Assembly: GCF_014203835.1 (NCBI RefSeq)
Contig: NZ_JACHJW010000001.1
Coordinates: 2,046,001 to 2,110,000 of the forward strand
Source: Micromonospora polyrhachis
GTDB taxonomy: Bacteria; Actinomycetota; Actinomycetes; Mycobacteriales; Micromonosporaceae
DNA length: 64,000 nucleotides
Direction of reading: 5' to 3'
Position numbers and translations under genes: made by a program. Under the pieces are notes generated by a model. The model had not been told where the DNA came from. It saw only the letters and a list, made by a program, of their open reading frames with translations, and ran no database searches. Shown piece after piece: positions 45,656 through 55,877 of the stretch (position 1 is the stretch's first letter; the number at the start of each line of letters is the position of its first letter).

Positions 45656-48208
45656 CTACGAAGCCCCGTCGGCGCGGAGCGGGAAGATCCGGGCCGACGG
45701 GGCGTCCAGCAGCGAGCGCAGCACGATCACGATCTTGTCGGAGGGCATCGGCTTGAAGAAGTGGTAGCCCTGGGCGGCGGTGCAGCCCAGCTCGGCCAGG
45801 ACCGCCCGCTGGTCGGCGGTCTCCACGCCTTCGGCGACCACCCGTAGTCCCAGCTCCCGGCCCAGCTCCACGGTGGTCCGGACGATCGCGGCGGCCTCCG
45901 GCGACTCGGCCATCCGCATCACGAACGACCGGTCCACCTTCAACTCGTCCACGGTGATGCGGGTCAGGAAGGTCAACGACGAGAATCCGGTACCGAAGTC
46001 GTCCACGGCGAGCTGCACGCCCATCGCCCGGAGGGCGGCGAGCACGTCGTCGATGACCTCCAGCTCGCTCATCATCACCGTCTCGGTGATCTCCAGGACG
46101 ACCCGGTGCGGCGGCACCTGGTGACGACGCAGCGTGTCGGCCACCTCGGCGGGCAGCCGGGGATCGAGCAGGCTGCGGGCCGACAAGTTGATCGAGATCG
46201 GTACGTCGAGGCCGTGCCGAGCCCACTCGGCGGCCACCGCGAGTGCCTTGTCGATGACATAGCGGGTGAACGCCCCGAGCAGTTCGCTGCCTTCGACCGG
46301 CCGAACGAAGTCGGCCGGGTTGAGCCAGCCCCGGCGAGGATGCTGCCAACGGATCAGCGCCTCCACCCCGGTCGGTGCCCCGGTCGTCAGGTCGACCGCC
46401 GGTTGCAGGGCCAGGACGAGCTGGTCGTCGCTCTCCAGCGCCTCCCGGAGTTCGGCCAGCAACGCGAGCTGATCGGTGCTGGCCGCGTCCCGACTGCTGT
46501 CGTACGCGGCGACGCTGCTGCCGCCCTCCTTCGCCTGGTACATGGCGATGTCGGCCCGGCGCAGCAGCTCGGTCATGTCGGCGGTGCCCGCACCGGCCAC
46601 CACCACGCCCACCGAGACCTCCACCGACATCCGTACGCCGGCCACCTCGGACGGATCGGCGAGCCGGTCCACGATCTCCCGGGCCCGACGCAACGCGGGC
46701 AGCGTCGGCGGGAGCCGATCGGCCCCGGAGGTGGGCTCGCCGAGCACCGGCAGGCCGGTAATCAACAAGGCGAACTCGTCCCCACCGAGGCGTCCGAGCA
46801 ACTCACCTGGTCGGGCCAGCGTCGCCAGCCGGGCACCGGCCACCTGGAGCAGCTCGTCACCGGCCGCGTGTCCCAGCGTGTCGTTGACCTCTTTGAAGTC
46901 GTTGATGTCCAACAGCAGCAGGGCCACCGGATGGTCGTGACCGAGTTGATGCAGGGCCAGGTCACCCTTGCTGAGCATCGCCGCTCGGTTGACCAGGCTG
47001 GTGAGCGGGTCGTGCAGCGCCTCATAGGAGGAGCGGGCCGTCACGATGCGCAGTTCGCAGTGGGTGGCGGCGTCGTGCAGGGCCGCACCGAGGGCATCGC
47101 CGTACGCTGACAGGGCGTCCTGCTCGCGCTCGTCCGGTCGGACCGAGCGGGGGAACCGGACCCGCAGCTCTCCGACGTGCACGGCACCCACCATCAGGGA
47201 CCGGGTCAGTCCGTGATCGCTCCCCTCCGGACGCGGTGGCAACGTCAACTCCCGGTCCACCACTCGACCACTCGCGTCGCCCCGGTAGCGCCACCACCGT
47301 CCGTCCCGGCGGAGTACGTCGACGTCGACCAGTTCCGCACCGAACAGGACCAGCGCGCCGCCGATACCGGCGGTGGCGACGTCGCGTTCGTCGAGTTGGT
47401 TGAGCGCCCTGGTGGCCTCGGCAAAGGCTCGCCAGGTCCGGCGTTCGTCATCGGCCCGTAGCTGGTGGTGGTAGGTCTGGTGAAGCAGCCACAGCGCGGG
47501 GGGCAGGAGCATCAGCCAGCGGGGGTCGAGATCGACCAGGGTGACCACAGCGAGGCCGAACAGCACGTTGCCGACGAACATCAGCAACTTTCCCCGCAGC
47601 ACCCGCAGCAGCAGCGGCCCGAGGGGCAACCGGTGGCGTAGTGACATCGTGATCCCGGCCACCCCCACCGCGACCAGCAGATAGGTGATCGCACCGAGGG
47701 CCAGTCCGACGGCGAGGCTGGGCGTCAGTCCGGTCCCGAGCGGGGTGCCGAAGATGGCGGTGACGCCGGCGGCGAGCGCCACGGCGATGGTCAGTGCCGC
47801 GGCGTTGTGCACGACCTTGACGGCTGGCCCCCGGTCCGTGAAGATCGCTGACAGGGTCCAGGCAAGTCCGGTGCCGAGCAGGGTGGCGGCGGGCAGCCAG
47901 CCGGGTGGCGCGAGATAGCAGGCGACGACGAAGGCCGCTTCGCCCCACGCGACGCCGACCTCGCCGGTCGCGATCCGGAACCGTAACCGGGCGAGGTGTG
48001 CACACATGGTCACCCCGACGACGAGGCCGAACCGGACCGGGGCCGGTAGCGCTTCGTCGGATGGCGGATCCGCCGGCAGGGCGAGACCCGCCCCGGCCAC
48101 GACGAGCGCGGTGACGAGCAGGGTGCCGGTGACGGCCTGGAGGCGTGGCGGAAGCTCCGTAGAGCCGCTGTGGGCGACGAGCCGCCGGATCCGCTCGCCG
48201 GTCGTCAC
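45656..48208 (-). CDS. Membrane-bound GGDEF-EAL protein (c-di-GMP cyclase/phosphodiesterase)
   Basis: 850 residues from GTG 48208, which has GGGGAGA close upstream; an ATG at 48262 in frame would add 18 residues. Seven or eight hydrophobic segments (about 20-240, MASE-like) precede a GAF-like stretch, then GGDEF ([15 protein letters not shown]) and EAL ([18 protein letters not shown]). Both look active: the GGDEF residues are intact, and the EAL domain keeps [36 protein letters not shown] and QGYHFFKP. It sits between the yyaL-type gene and the small membrane protein gene, interrupting an otherwise conserved mca block. In this group c-di-GMP controls development through BldD. Confidence 0.93.
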   Translation of the reverse strand: MTTGERIRRLVAHSGSTELPPRLQAVTGTLLVTALVVAGAGLALPADPPSDEALPAPVRFGLVVGVTMCAHLARLRFRIATGEVGVAWGEAAFVVACYLAPPGWLPAATLLGTGLAWTLSAIFTDRGPAVKVVHNAAALTIAVALAAGVTAIFGTPLGTGLTPSLAVGLALGAITYLLVAVGVAGITMSLRHRLPLGPLLLRVLRGKLLMFVGNVLFGLAVVTLVDLDPRWLMLLPPALWLLHQTYHHQLRADDERRTWRAFAEATRALNQLDERDVATAGIGGALVLFGAELVDVDVLRRDGRWWRYRGDASGRVVDRELTLPPRPEGSDHGLTRSLMVGAVHVGELRVRFPRSVRPDEREQDALSAYGDALGAALHDAATHCELRIVTARSSYEALHDPLTSLVNRAAMLSKGDLALHQLGHDHPVALLLLDINDFKEVNDTLGHAAGDELLQVAGARLATLARPGELLGRLGGDEFALLITGLPVLGEPTSGADRLPPTLPALRRAREIVDRLADPSEVAGVRMSVEVSVGVVVAGAGTADMTELLRRADIAMYQAKEGGSSVAAYDSSRDAASTDQLALLAELREALESDDQLVLALQPAVDLTTGAPTGVEALIRWQHPRRGWLNPADFVRPVEGSELLGAFTRYVIDKALAVAAEWARHGLDVPISINLSARSLLDPRLPAEVADTLRRHQVPPHRVVLEITETVMMSELEVIDDVLAALRAMGVQLAVDDFGTGFSSLTFLTRITVDELKVDRSFVMRMAESPEAAAIVRTTVELGRELGLRVVAEGVETADQRAVLAELGCTAAQGYHFFKPMPSDKIVIVLRSLLDAPSARIFPLRADGAS

Positions 48209-48453
48209 GGATCTCCCCCGGCCGGACGCCCTGTTGCGCTGGGCATCCGACGGCCTGGGCATCGGGCCTCGGGCCTCGACCGGGTACGCGCCGACGTGAC
48301 CCGTTGTGCGTGGGGGAAATGCGGGGCGACGAATCGTCCCACCGACATCGGTGCCCCCTTCCGCGCATGCTGCGGGGACTTTTGGTCCCCGGCGGGAAGG
48401 CTAAGCCAAACCGGTGGCGTGCAACAGGGGTCGGAGGGCCCGGTTGGCCGGCA

Positions 48454-48759
48454 TCATGCCCCCGAGTGTGGGTCCCGCCCCTGGTGAGCGGCTTTGGCGG
48501 ACTTTCCGTCGGGTTCCTGGGCCACCTGGCCAGCTGTCGGATCAAGGACTGTGGCTGCCGATCGGTCGACGGAACCGTCAGCCGGCTGGTCCGGGAACCG
48601 CTCAGGCAGACGGCGCAGCCGACCGTTCATGTTGCGGATCAACAGCACCGTGGCGATCGCCAGCAGCACGATGAGGAACAGGCCCATCGGGCCGGCCAGC
48701 CCGCCGGTCCGGGTGTCCCCGAAGTTGTTCTCCGCGAGCACCTGTGCGGCGGTCAACAT
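48454..48759 (-). CDS. Small single-pass membrane protein next to mca
   Basis: 101 residues. One hydrophobic helix (about 24-43, MGLFLIVLLAIATVLLI) is followed by a basic RNMNGRLRRLPERF and a hydrophilic tail. Similar small proteins sit beside mca in other actinobacteria (compare Rv1083). Function unknown. Same strand as mca, 51 bp downstream of its stop. The 245-bp gap behind it, up to the GGDEF-EAL start, shows no further gene. Confidence 0.8.
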   Translation of the reverse strand: MLTAAQVLAENNFGDTRTGGLAGPMGLFLIVLLAIATVLLIRNMNGRLRRLPERFPDQPADGSVDRSAATVLDPTAGQVAQEPDGKSAKAAHQGRDPHSGA

Positions 48760-48810
48760 GACTGGACTCCTTCGCAGTGCGCAACTGGGTCCACGTTACG
48801 CCCCCACCCG

Positions 48811-49716
48811 TCAGCGTGGATCGGTGGTGTCCACGGCCCCAACGGCCCGCACCCCGGCGAACAGGTCGGACTCCGGCAGCGGGCTCTCCACCAGGGATCG
48901 AGCAAGCTCGAAATCTTCGGTCGGCCACGCCTGCCGCTGGATCTCCATCGGCACGTGGAACCAGAAGCCGTCCGGGTCGACCTGGGTGGCATGGGCCCGC
49001 AGCGCGTCGTCCCGGACCGGGAAGTACTGTCCGCATTCGACCTGGGTGGTGATCCGCGCCCCCTTGTCCGGGCCGTCACCCCACCGCTGGAGCCACTCGA
49101 CGTACGGCGACTCGTGCCCGGCAGCCAGCATGGCCTCGTGCAACGCCATGATCTTGGCCTTGGAGAAGCCGATGTCGTAGTAGAGCTTCAGCGGCTGCCA
49201 CGGCTCGCCCAGTTCCGGGTAGCGGGTCGGGTCGCCGGCCGCCTCGAACGCCGCCATGCTGATCTTGTGACACATGATGTGGTCCGGGTGCGGGTAACCG
49301 CCGTTCTCGTCGTAGGTGGTCACCACGTGCGGGCGGAACTCCCGCATCAGGCGCACCAGCGGACCGGCGGCAACCTCGACGTCCTGGAGCGCGAAACACC
49401 CCTCGGGCAGCGGCGGTAGCGGGTCGCCCTCGGGTAGCCCCGAGTCAACGAAGCCCAGCCAGGCCTGCTCGACGCCGAGGATGGCGCGGGCGGCATCCAT
49501 CTCGGCACGCCGGATATCGGCGATGTTGCTCCAGACGTCGGGACGGTCCAGCTTCGGGTTGAGGACGCTGCCCCGCTCACCCCCGGTGCACGTCACCACC
49601 AGGACCTGGGCTCCCTCGGCGAGGTACCTGGCCATGGTCGCGGCACCCTTGCTCGACTCGTCGTCCGGGTGGGCGTGGACGGCCATGAGGCGTAGCTGCT
49701 CTGCCAACTCGGGCAC
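48811..49716 (-). CDS. mca: Mycothiol S-conjugate amidase
   Basis: 301 residues from GTG 49716. The LmbE-type zinc site [10 protein letters not shown] (H16, D19) and the later [10 protein letters not shown] are intact; [20 protein letters not shown] and the length match Mca rather than MshB. It cleaves mycothiol conjugates of electrophiles and antibiotics, releasing a mercapturic acid for export. It lies between DUF4307/greA and the small membrane gene, the conserved order. Confidence 0.95.
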   Translation of the reverse strand: MPELAEQLRLMAVHAHPDDESSKGAATMARYLAEGAQVLVVTCTGGERGSVLNPKLDRPDVWSNIADIRRAEMDAARAILGVEQAWLGFVDSGLPEGDPLPPLPEGCFALQDVEVAAGPLVRLMREFRPHVVTTYDENGGYPHPDHIMCHKISMAAFEAAGDPTRYPELGEPWQPLKLYYDIGFSKAKIMALHEAMLAAGHESPYVEWLQRWGDGPDKGARITTQVECGQYFPVRDDALRAHATQVDPDGFWFHVPMEIQRQAWPTEDFELARSLVESPLPESDLFAGVRAVGAVDTTDPR

Positions 49717-49870
49717 TCCCTCGTCTGTTCCCCGTTACCGACCCGGGCCGGATAGTCTGACCTGCGCCTGGTCGGGCCACCTGCCGGCGCCGGCCGACCA
49801 GCCGACTGACAAGATGGACCCTGTCATTCTGGCCGATATAACCGACAACAAGCGTAGGAGATTTCCTCCG

Positions 49871-50296
49871 GTGTCCGAGACGCACGCCACATCCGTACCG
49901 ACCTTCCCGCCCGGGCGGTACGGCCGGCGTCGTGCCACCCGGCGTGGCCGGCCATGGCTCGTGGGCCTGTTGGCGGTCGGGCTGTTGGCGGCCATGGCAC
50001 TGATGTCGGTACGGCTCTACCAGCAGTACGGGGATCCGGCCTACGACGCCGAAGTGATCACCTACACCGACGTCACCGACACGCAGATTCTGGTGAAGTT
50101 CCAGGTCACGGTGCCGGCTGACAGCTCGGCTGTCTGTGTGCTGCGGGCCCGCTCCCGGGATGGTGCGGAAGTGGCCCGGGAAGAGGTCCGGGTCACCGCC
50201 ACGGCCGGCGAGGAGCACCTGGTCGTGCAGCACCGGCTGGTCACCACCGGCCGGGCCTTCCTCGGTGAGGTGCTGCGCTGCCGGGCCGCCGACTGA
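49871..50296 (+). CDS. DUF4307 family membrane protein
   Basis: 141 residues from GTG 49871, giving the typical start SETHATSVPTFPPGRYGRR. A basic region precedes one membrane helix (about 28-48), and an extracytoplasmic beta-rich domain follows (ILVKFQVTVPADSSAVCVLRA with key Cys, then VLRCRAAD). This is the DUF4307 family, next to mca and greA as in Rv1081c. Function unknown. A tandem repeat follows the stop codon. Confidence 0.88.
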   Translation: MSETHATSVPTFPPGRYGRRRATRRGRPWLVGLLAVGLLAAMALMSVRLYQQYGDPAYDAEVITYTDVTDTQILVKFQVTVPADSSAVCVLRARSRDGAEVAREEVRVTATAGEEHLVVQHRLVTTGRAFLGEVLRCRAAD

Positions 50297-50302
50297 CCCT
50301 GG

Positions 50303-50372
50303 TCGCCACCCGACCTCGGCCACTGTCGCCACCCGACCTCTCGGCACTGTCGCCACCCCACCTCAGCCGCTT
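50303..50372 (+). repeat. 23-24-bp direct repeat, three copies, after the DUF4307 gene
   Basis: TCGCCACCCGACCTC or a close variant begins at 50303, 50326 and 50350. It lies just past the stop codon, in the 289-bp gap before greA. The rest of that gap carries the greA promoter region and nothing else I can identify. Confidence 0.75.
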
Positions 50373-50585
50373 CAGGCCGCTGACAGGGCCGGCCAGGGAC
50401 GGCTCAGACCGTTGACGGCCCGGACCACCGACGGGTTCCGCCGGCTGGCAGGCTGACCCGCCGACCCGGGCGGGTGATGAGGCGAGCGAAGATCATCGGA
50501 CGTCGTTGCGGCGTCCCACTGGTAACTTGGTAGTTCTTGTCAGTAACGGTAGGCCCGTCCCGCCGTCCATCCAAGGAGATCGTCT

Positions 50586-51080
50586 GTGACCGACCGCGAG
50601 GCGCCCGCCACCTGGTTGTCCCAGGACGCGTACGACCGACTTCAGGCCGAACTCGACGAGTTGATCGCAGGTCGGCCGGCCATCGCCGCCGAGATCAACG
50701 CCCGGCGTGAGGAGGGCGATCTGCGGGAGAACGGCGGCTACCATGCCGCCCGTGAAGAGCAGGGCAAGCAGGAGGCACGCATCCGCTACCTCCAGGAACT
50801 GCTGCGTACCGCGCAGGTCGGCGAGGCACCGAGCGCCGACGCGGTCGCCCCCGGCACCGTGGTCACGATCCACTTCGACGACGACGAGTCGGACACCGAG
50901 ACCTTCCTGCTCGGCTCGCGGGAGATCTCCTCGACGACGGACCTGACCGTCTACAGCCCGGAGTCGGCGCTCGGCAAGGCGATCCTTGGCGCCCGGTCCG
51001 GGCAAACCGTTACCTACACCGCGCCGAGCGGTGCCGACATCAAGGTCACCGTGGACCGATTCGAGCCCTTCGGCGGCTGA
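50586..51080 (+). CDS. greA: Transcription elongation factor GreA
   Basis: 164 residues from GTG 50586, with AAGGAGA 7 nt upstream. The N-terminal coiled coil holds [20 protein letters not shown] and [20 protein letters not shown], the latter carrying the acidic tip pair that stimulates RNA polymerase cleavage of backtracked RNA; the C-terminal FKBP-like domain has [20 protein letters not shown] bidirectional terminator separates it from convergent ilvA. Confidence 0.96.
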   Translation: MTDREAPATWLSQDAYDRLQAELDELIAGRPAIAAEINARREEGDLRENGGYHAAREEQGKQEARIRYLQELLRTAQVGEAPSADAVAPGTVVTIHFDDDESDTETFLLGSREISSTTDLTVYSPESALGKAILGARSGQTVTYTAPSGADIKVTVDRFEPFGG

Positions 51081-51097
51081 GTTCGACCACTCGCCGG

Positions 51098-51127
51098 TCG
51101 GGCTGGGAGACGACTCTCCCAGCCCGA
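51098..51127. terminator. Bidirectional terminator between greA and ilvA
   Basis: TCGGGCTGGGAGA (51098-51110) pairs perfectly with TCTCCCAGCCCGA (51115-51127) around a 4-nt loop. It fills the 47-bp gap between the two convergent genes. Confidence 0.85.
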
Positions 51128-52339
51128 TCAGGCGAAGACCACCTGGTAGCCGCTGCCCCGCAGCGCGCTGATCAACTTCTCGGAGTGTTCCGCCCCCCGG
51201 GTCTCGACCGAGAGCGCCACCTCGACCTCACCGAGCCGCAGATGCGGATTCTGCCGCTGGTGCTCCACGTCCACCACGTTGCCCCGGTGCTCGGCGATCT
51301 GGTGCAGCAGTAACGCCAACTGCCCTGGCCGGTCCGTACACCGCACCGTGAACCGCAGGTAGCGACCGGCCGCCGCCAGCCCGTGCTCGATCACCCGGAG
51401 CAACAGCAGCGGGTCGATGTTGCCGCCGGATAGCACCGCCACCACCGGCGTCTCGACCTGGACCGCACCGGCCAGCAGGGCGGCCACGCCGACCGCCCCC
51501 GCCGGTTCCACCACCTGCTTGCTCCGCTCCAACAGCATCAGCAGAGCCCGCGAGATGTCCTCCTCCGAGACCGTGACCACCTCGTCGACCAGTTCGCGTA
51601 CGTGCGCGAAGGTGACGTCACCGGGACGTCCGACGGCGATGCCGTCGGCGATGGTGGCGTGCTCCGGCAGCCGTACCGGTGCGCCGGCCACCAGCGAGGG
51701 CGGAAAGGCTGCCGCGCCGGCCGCCTGCACCCCGATCACCCGTACGTCCGGCCGCAGCGCCTTGGCCGCGACCGCGATGCCCGAGATCAGGCCACCGCCG
51801 CCGATGCCGGCGACGATCGTCCGCACCTCGGGGCACTGCTCCAGGATCTCCAGCGCGACCGTGCCCTGACCGGCGATCACGTCGTGATGGTCGAACGGGT
51901 GGATGAAGACCGCCCCGGTCCGGTCGGCGAACTCCTTCGCGGCGACCAGTGACTCGTCGACGCTGCTGCCGACCAGTTCGATCCGGGCGCCGTACCCCTT
52001 GGTGGCCGCCACCTTCGGCAGCGGAGCGCCCACCGGCATGAAGACCGTGGCCGTGGTGCCGAGCAGGCCGGCGGCGAGCGCCACCCCCTGAGCGTGGTTG
52101 CCGGCACTGGCCGCCACCACTCCGCCGGCCCGCTCGGCCGGGGAGAGTCGGGCGATCCGCACGTACGCCCCCCGCACCTTGTACGCCCCGGCGCGCTGTA
52201 GATGCTCGCACTTGAGCCAGGCGGTGCCGCCGAGGGCGGCGCTGAGTGGCCGGGACGGCTCCAACGGGGTGGTACGGGTGATGCCGGCGAGCAGTTCCCG
52301 CGCGGCCTGTACGTCGGCCAGGCCGACCAGCTGCGTCAT
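51128..52339 (-). CDS. ilvA: Threonine ammonia-lyase
   Basis: 403 residues. PLP lysine K54 lies in EHLQRAGAYKVRGA; SAGNHAQGVALAAG and GIGGGGLISGIAVAAK are the phosphate-loop and substrate motifs. The C-terminal 80 residues (RYLRFTVRCTDRPGQLALLL) form one ACT-like domain, as in the 400-residue actinobacterial form. It converts threonine to 2-oxobutanoate for isoleucine synthesis; it could also act catabolically. The ATG overlaps the stop of the upstream DUF4328 gene (ATGA). Confidence 0.93.
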   Translation of the reverse strand: MTQLVGLADVQAARELLAGITRTTPLEPSRPLSAALGGTAWLKCEHLQRAGAYKVRGAYVRIARLSPAERAGGVVAASAGNHAQGVALAAGLLGTTATVFMPVGAPLPKVAATKGYGARIELVGSSVDESLVAAKEFADRTGAVFIHPFDHHDVIAGQGTVALEILEQCPEVRTIVAGIGGGGLISGIAVAAKALRPDVRVIGVQAAGAAAFPPSLVAGAPVRLPEHATIADGIAVGRPGDVTFAHVRELVDEVVTVSEEDISRALLMLLERSKQVVEPAGAVGVAALLAGAVQVETPVVAVLSGGNIDPLLLLRVIEHGLAAAGRYLRFTVRCTDRPGQLALLLHQIAEHRGNVVDVEHQRQNPHLRLGEVEVALSVETRGAEHSEKLISALRGSGYQVVFA

Positions 52340-53172
52340 GCCTTGATGGTGTCACCCGCCTCCGGCGGCACCGGCAGGTAGGGGACGATCATGGCCGGCA
52401 GCACCGGAGCCGACGGCTGGCCCCGCGCGATCCGGCGGTCCTGTGCCGTGGAGATCTTTCTGATCAGCACGATGAGTAGCACCCCGGCCACGATGCTCGC
52501 GATCATCGGCAGCAGGTTGCGGGGCAGCGCTGCGGCGTAGTAGTCGGCGTACAACCCGGCGTGGTAACGGCCCTCAGGGAAGGGCAGTTCGTCTGCCTTG
52601 CCGCGATCAACCACGTCGACGTACCAGTCGGAGATCACGTATACCAGCCAGGCGGCCCACCAGACGCCGACCAGGACCGGGGTGCGCGCCCGCCACAGGC
52701 TGTCCCGGGCGATGTTCGCCATCACCCGGCAGGGTACGACGAAATTGGCGAACGGCACGAGCCAGCCGGCGATGGCCCAGCCGCTGGAGAGGGTCTGTCC
52801 GGCATCCGGAAAGGCTTCGAGGTTCTTGTACGCCCGGTAGCACCAGATGATGACCAGTACGGCGGCGGCCACGATGGCCACGCCACTCGCGATGGCCAGC
52901 AGCGCCTCGGCGAGGATGGCGAGCACCAACGGATCGGCGTCGCCGTCCCGGGTTGTCTGCTCGGCCACGACCCGACCGAGGCCCGGCACCAGCGCCAGCG
53001 CCACGTTGGTGAGCACCGTCACGCCGACCAGGATCATGGCCGCGAGGCCGACTCCGCCCAGCCGATAGGTGGTGGCGGTCGGCCACAGGATCGGTGCGTC
53101 CGCCGGGGTCCGGCAGGTGGAGCACTCGGAGAAGTGCGGGGAGATTTCGCCCCCGCAGGTGCCGCACGACAT
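52336..53172 (-). CDS. DUF4328 domain membrane protein with N-terminal zinc ribbon
   Basis: 278 residues from ATG 53172, with GAGGATGG upstream; a GTG at 53208 would add 12 residues. The N-terminus has a zinc ribbon (C3, C6, C17, C20), followed by about six hydrophobic segments. IWCYRAYKNLEAF, SSGWAIAGWLVPFANFVVPCRVM and WWAAWLVYVISDW are hallmarks of DUF4328. Function unknown. It is coupled to ilvA by an ATGA overlap. Confidence 0.87.
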   Translation of the reverse strand: MSCGTCGGEISPHFSECSTCRTPADAPILWPTATTYRLGGVGLAAMILVGVTVLTNVALALVPGLGRVVAEQTTRDGDADPLVLAILAEALLAIASGVAIVAAAVLVIIWCYRAYKNLEAFPDAGQTLSSGWAIAGWLVPFANFVVPCRVMANIARDSLWRARTPVLVGVWWAAWLVYVISDWYVDVVDRGKADELPFPEGRYHAGLYADYYAAALPRNLLPMIASIVAGVLLIVLIRKISTAQDRRIARGQPSAPVLPAMIVPYLPVPPEAGDTIKA

Positions 53173-53247
53173 GACGAGCCATCCTCGCGTGTTAATAGGT
53201 GCACACACGCTAAAGGATCATGATGTTGACCGTCGATCCGTCGATCG

Positions 53248-53313
53248 GCTCGCCCGACCCGGCTCAACCGGCGGCGGCCCGCTCGCCCGACCCGGCTCAA
53301 CCCGCGACGGTCG
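53248..53313 (-). repeat. 33-bp tandem duplication across the amidase stop codon
   Basis: GCTCGCCCGACCCGGCTCAA begins at both 53248 and 53281, with similar flanks. On the minus strand each unit contains GGTTGAGCC, so the amidase TGA (53297-53299) is repeated in frame 33 bp later. Confidence 0.8.
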
Positions 53314-54697
53314 GTACGCGCGGCCAGTTCGGCGCGTGCCGGGGCCACGGGGCGGCCAACTCGAACTGACCGGCCACGGCGAGCAGCAACAGCTCCGAGC
53401 CCGGCGGCCCGACCAGTTGCGCTGCGACCGGCAACCCGTCCGGTCGCAGCCCGACCGGCACCACCAGCGCCGGCAGGCCGGCGATGTTCCACGGTGCCGC
53501 GTACGGGGCGTACCGGATGCTGGTCAGCAGGTTGGCCCGCCAGGACCCACCGGCCCAACCGGTGGCCGACGGAGGCGTGGCGGCCAGCGCCGGGGTGAGC
53601 AGCAGGTCCACCGAGTTGTCGGCGAAGAACCGGATCGAGCGTTCCCGCCACTGCGCCCGGTCAGCCTCCCGGACCAGACCCCGCCGGTCGACCCAGTCGC
53701 CCACGGCCGCATGCCGCCGGCTACGTCGTTGCAGGCTACGCCGGTCCAGGCCGCTCGCCCGAATCTCCTGGGCCGCTGCGGCGAACCAGGTGGCGGTGCC
53801 GCGCAGACTGAGCGCGGTGGGATAGACCGGGTCGATGGCGATCGTGTCGTGACCGGCCGCCGCCAGCAACCGGGAAGCGGTGGCGACCGCGTCCCGGTTG
53901 GGCTCGTCGGCGCGTACACCCCGCACGGGCGAGCGCAGCGAGGTCGCCACCCGCAGCCGCTGCGGGGGCACCAGCTTGTCCGGCCGGCGGCCGGCGAGTA
54001 CGGAGAACCCCACCGCCGCGTCGGCGACGGTGGTGGCCAGGATGCCGTGTTCGGCCAGCCCGAACCAGTCGTTGGCACCGAGCTGACAGGGCACCACGCC
54101 ACGCCCCGGCTTGAGCCCGACGAGCCCGCAACAGGCGGCCGGGATCCGGATCGAACCCAGCCCGTCGTTGCCGTGCGCGATGGGCACCAGCCCGGCCGCC
54201 ACCGCTGCGGCGGACCCACCCGACGAGCCGCCCGGGGTCCGGTCGGCCCGCCACGGGTTCCGGGTCACCGAGGTCTCGTCGTCGGTGAGCGCCCAGAGGC
54301 CCAACTCCGGCATCCGGGTCACGCCCAGGATGACCGCGCCCGCCCCACGTAGCCGACGGACCACCTCGTGGTCGTCCTCGGCGATCGGGCTACGGGCGGC
54401 AGCGGAGCCGTTCCAGGTGGGCAGGCCGGCCACGGCGGTGTTCTCCTTGACCGCGACCGGCACCCCGGCCAGCGGCAGATCGGCCAACTCCTCCTGCTCG
54501 TCGACCTTCTCCGCCTCGACGATCGCCTCACCGGCCCGGACCACCCGGAACGCGGACAACTCGCGATCCGCAGTGGCGATGTGGTCCAGGTGGTCAGCAA
54601 CGACCTGGGTCGCCGACGCGTCACCGCGTCGGACCGCCCGGGCGATCTGCTTCGCGGTCGCGCCCACCCAGGTCTGCGTGATCTCCTGCACGGCCAC
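53297..54697 (-). CDS. Amidase (amidase signature family)
   Basis: 466 residues. The Ser-cisSer-Lys triad is visible: Lys in GVPVAVKENTAVAGL, cis-Ser and Ser in TPGGSSGGSAAAVAAGLVPIA and GNDGLGSIRIPAACCGLVG (usually GTDGGGSIR; here N and L replace T and G). It hydrolyses an amide; the substrate is unknown and it is not a GatA by context. It lies 14 bp downstream of metB on the same strand, so probably co-transcribed. A 33-bp duplication spans its stop codon. Confidence 0.88.
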   Translation of the reverse strand: MAVQEITQTWVGATAKQIARAVRRGDASATQVVADHLDHIATADRELSAFRVVRAGEAIVEAEKVDEQEELADLPLAGVPVAVKENTAVAGLPTWNGSAAARSPIAEDDHEVVRRLRGAGAVILGVTRMPELGLWALTDDETSVTRNPWRADRTPGGSSGGSAAAVAAGLVPIAHGNDGLGSIRIPAACCGLVGLKPGRGVVPCQLGANDWFGLAEHGILATTVADAAVGFSVLAGRRPDKLVPPQRLRVATSLRSPVRGVRADEPNRDAVATASRLLAAAGHDTIAIDPVYPTALSLRGTATWFAAAAQEIRASGLDRRSLQRRSRRHAAVGDWVDRRGLVREADRAQWRERSIRFFADNSVDLLLTPALAATPPSATGWAGGSWRANLLTSIRYAPYAAPWNIAGLPALVVPVGLRPDGLPVAAQLVGPPGSELLLLAVAGQFELAAPWPRHAPNWPRVPTVAG

Positions 54698-54711
54698 CCC
54701 TCCCCAGCGCC

Positions 54712-55854
54712 TCAGCCGAGAGCCTGCTCCAGGTCGGCGAGCAGATCATCGGCCGTCTCGATGCCGACAGACAGTCGCACGAGATCGGCGGGAACTTCAA
54801 GCGGCGAGCCGGCAGCACTGGCGTGCGTCATCCGGCCGGGGTGCTCGATCAGGGACTCGACCCCACCGAGCGACTCGGCGAGGACGAACAGCTTGGCCTG
54901 GTTGCAGACCCGTACCGCCTGCTCCTCGCCACCGGTGACCCGGAAGGAGATCATGCCGCCGAAGCGCCGCATCTGCTTGGCCGCCGTCTCGTGCCCCGGG
55001 TGGTCCGGCAGCCCCGGGTAGAGCACCTGGCTGACCGCCGGGTGGCCGTCCAGGTAGGCGGCGATCCGCTCGGCGTTGTCGCAGTGCCGGTCCATCCGTA
55101 CGCCGAGGGTCTTCACGCCGCGCAGGGTCAGCCACGAGTCGAACGGCCCGCTGACCGCGCCCATCGCGTTCTGGTGGAAGGCCAACTCCTCACCGAGGTT
55201 GGTGCTGGCGGCGATCAGCGCCCCACCGACCACATCCGAGTGGCCACCGACGTACTTGGTGGTGGAGTGCATCACGACGTCGGCACCGTGCGCGATGGGC
55301 TGTTGGAGGTAGGGCGAGGCGAAGGTGTTGTCCACCGCCAGCAGGGCACCCGCCTCGTGGGCGATCTCGGCCAGGGCGGCGATGTCGGCGATGCCGAGCA
55401 GCGGGTTGGTCGGTGTCTCCACCCAGACGAGCTTCGTCTTGCCGGGTTGGATGGCGGCCCGGACCGCGTCCGGGTCGGAGACCTTCGCCGCCGTCCAGCC
55501 CAGCCCCCAGCGCTGCGCCACCCGGGCGACCAGCCGGAACGTGCCACCGTACGCGTCGTCCGGGATCACGACGTGGTCCCCTGGCCGGCAGACGGTACGC
55601 AGCAGGGTGTCCTCGGCGGCCAGACCGCTGGCGAAGGCCAGGCCGATCGGCCCCCGCTCCAGCGTCGCCAGGCAGGCCTGTAGGGCATCCCGGGTCGGGT
55701 TGGCCGACCGGCTGTACTCGTAGCCCAACCGGGGTTCGCCGACGGCGTCCTGCGCGAAGGTGCTGGTCTGGTAGATCGGCGGGATCACCGCCCCGGTGTG
55801 CGGGTCCGGCTCCTGGCCGGCATGGATGGCGAGCGTCTCAAAGCCGTGACTCAT
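54712..55854 (-). CDS. metB: Cystathionine gamma-synthase
   Basis: 380 residues. Cys/Met metabolism PLP family: YEYSRSANPTRDALQACLA, DNTFASPYLQQPIAHGADVV, and the PLP lysine in MHSTTKYVGGHSDVVGG. It condenses O-acyl-homoserine with cysteine; a cystathionine lyase role is possible. Its position near greA and mca matches Rv1079. It has no Shine-Dalgarno and is divergent from the HIT gene with 23 bp between start codons. Confidence 0.92.
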   Translation of the reverse strand: MSHGFETLAIHAGQEPDPHTGAVIPPIYQTSTFAQDAVGEPRLGYEYSRSANPTRDALQACLATLERGPIGLAFASGLAAEDTLLRTVCRPGDHVVIPDDAYGGTFRLVARVAQRWGLGWTAAKVSDPDAVRAAIQPGKTKLVWVETPTNPLLGIADIAALAEIAHEAGALLAVDNTFASPYLQQPIAHGADVVMHSTTKYVGGHSDVVGGALIAASTNLGEELAFHQNAMGAVSGPFDSWLTLRGVKTLGVRMDRHCDNAERIAAYLDGHPAVSQVLYPGLPDHPGHETAAKQMRRFGGMISFRVTGGEEQAVRVCNQAKLFVLAESLGGVESLIEHPGRMTHASAAGSPLEVPADLVRLSVGIETADDLLADLEQALG

Positions 55855-55861
55855 CTGAGTG

Positions 55862-55871
55862 AGGTTAGTCT
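55862..55871. promoter_or_regulatory. Overlapping divergent -10 elements of metB and the HIT gene
   Basis: TAACCT on the minus strand (55862-55867) lies 7 nt from the metB ATG, and TAGTCT on the plus strand (55866-55871) lies 6 nt from the HIT ATG. The hexamers share two base pairs. The geometry is identical to 19685-19694. Confidence 0.55.
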
Positions 55872-55877
55872 GCCCGG

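Noticed and set aside
48209-48453. c-di-GMP riboswitch before the GGDEF-EAL gene
   Set aside because: No conserved riboswitch core or plausible paired structure was seen in the gap.
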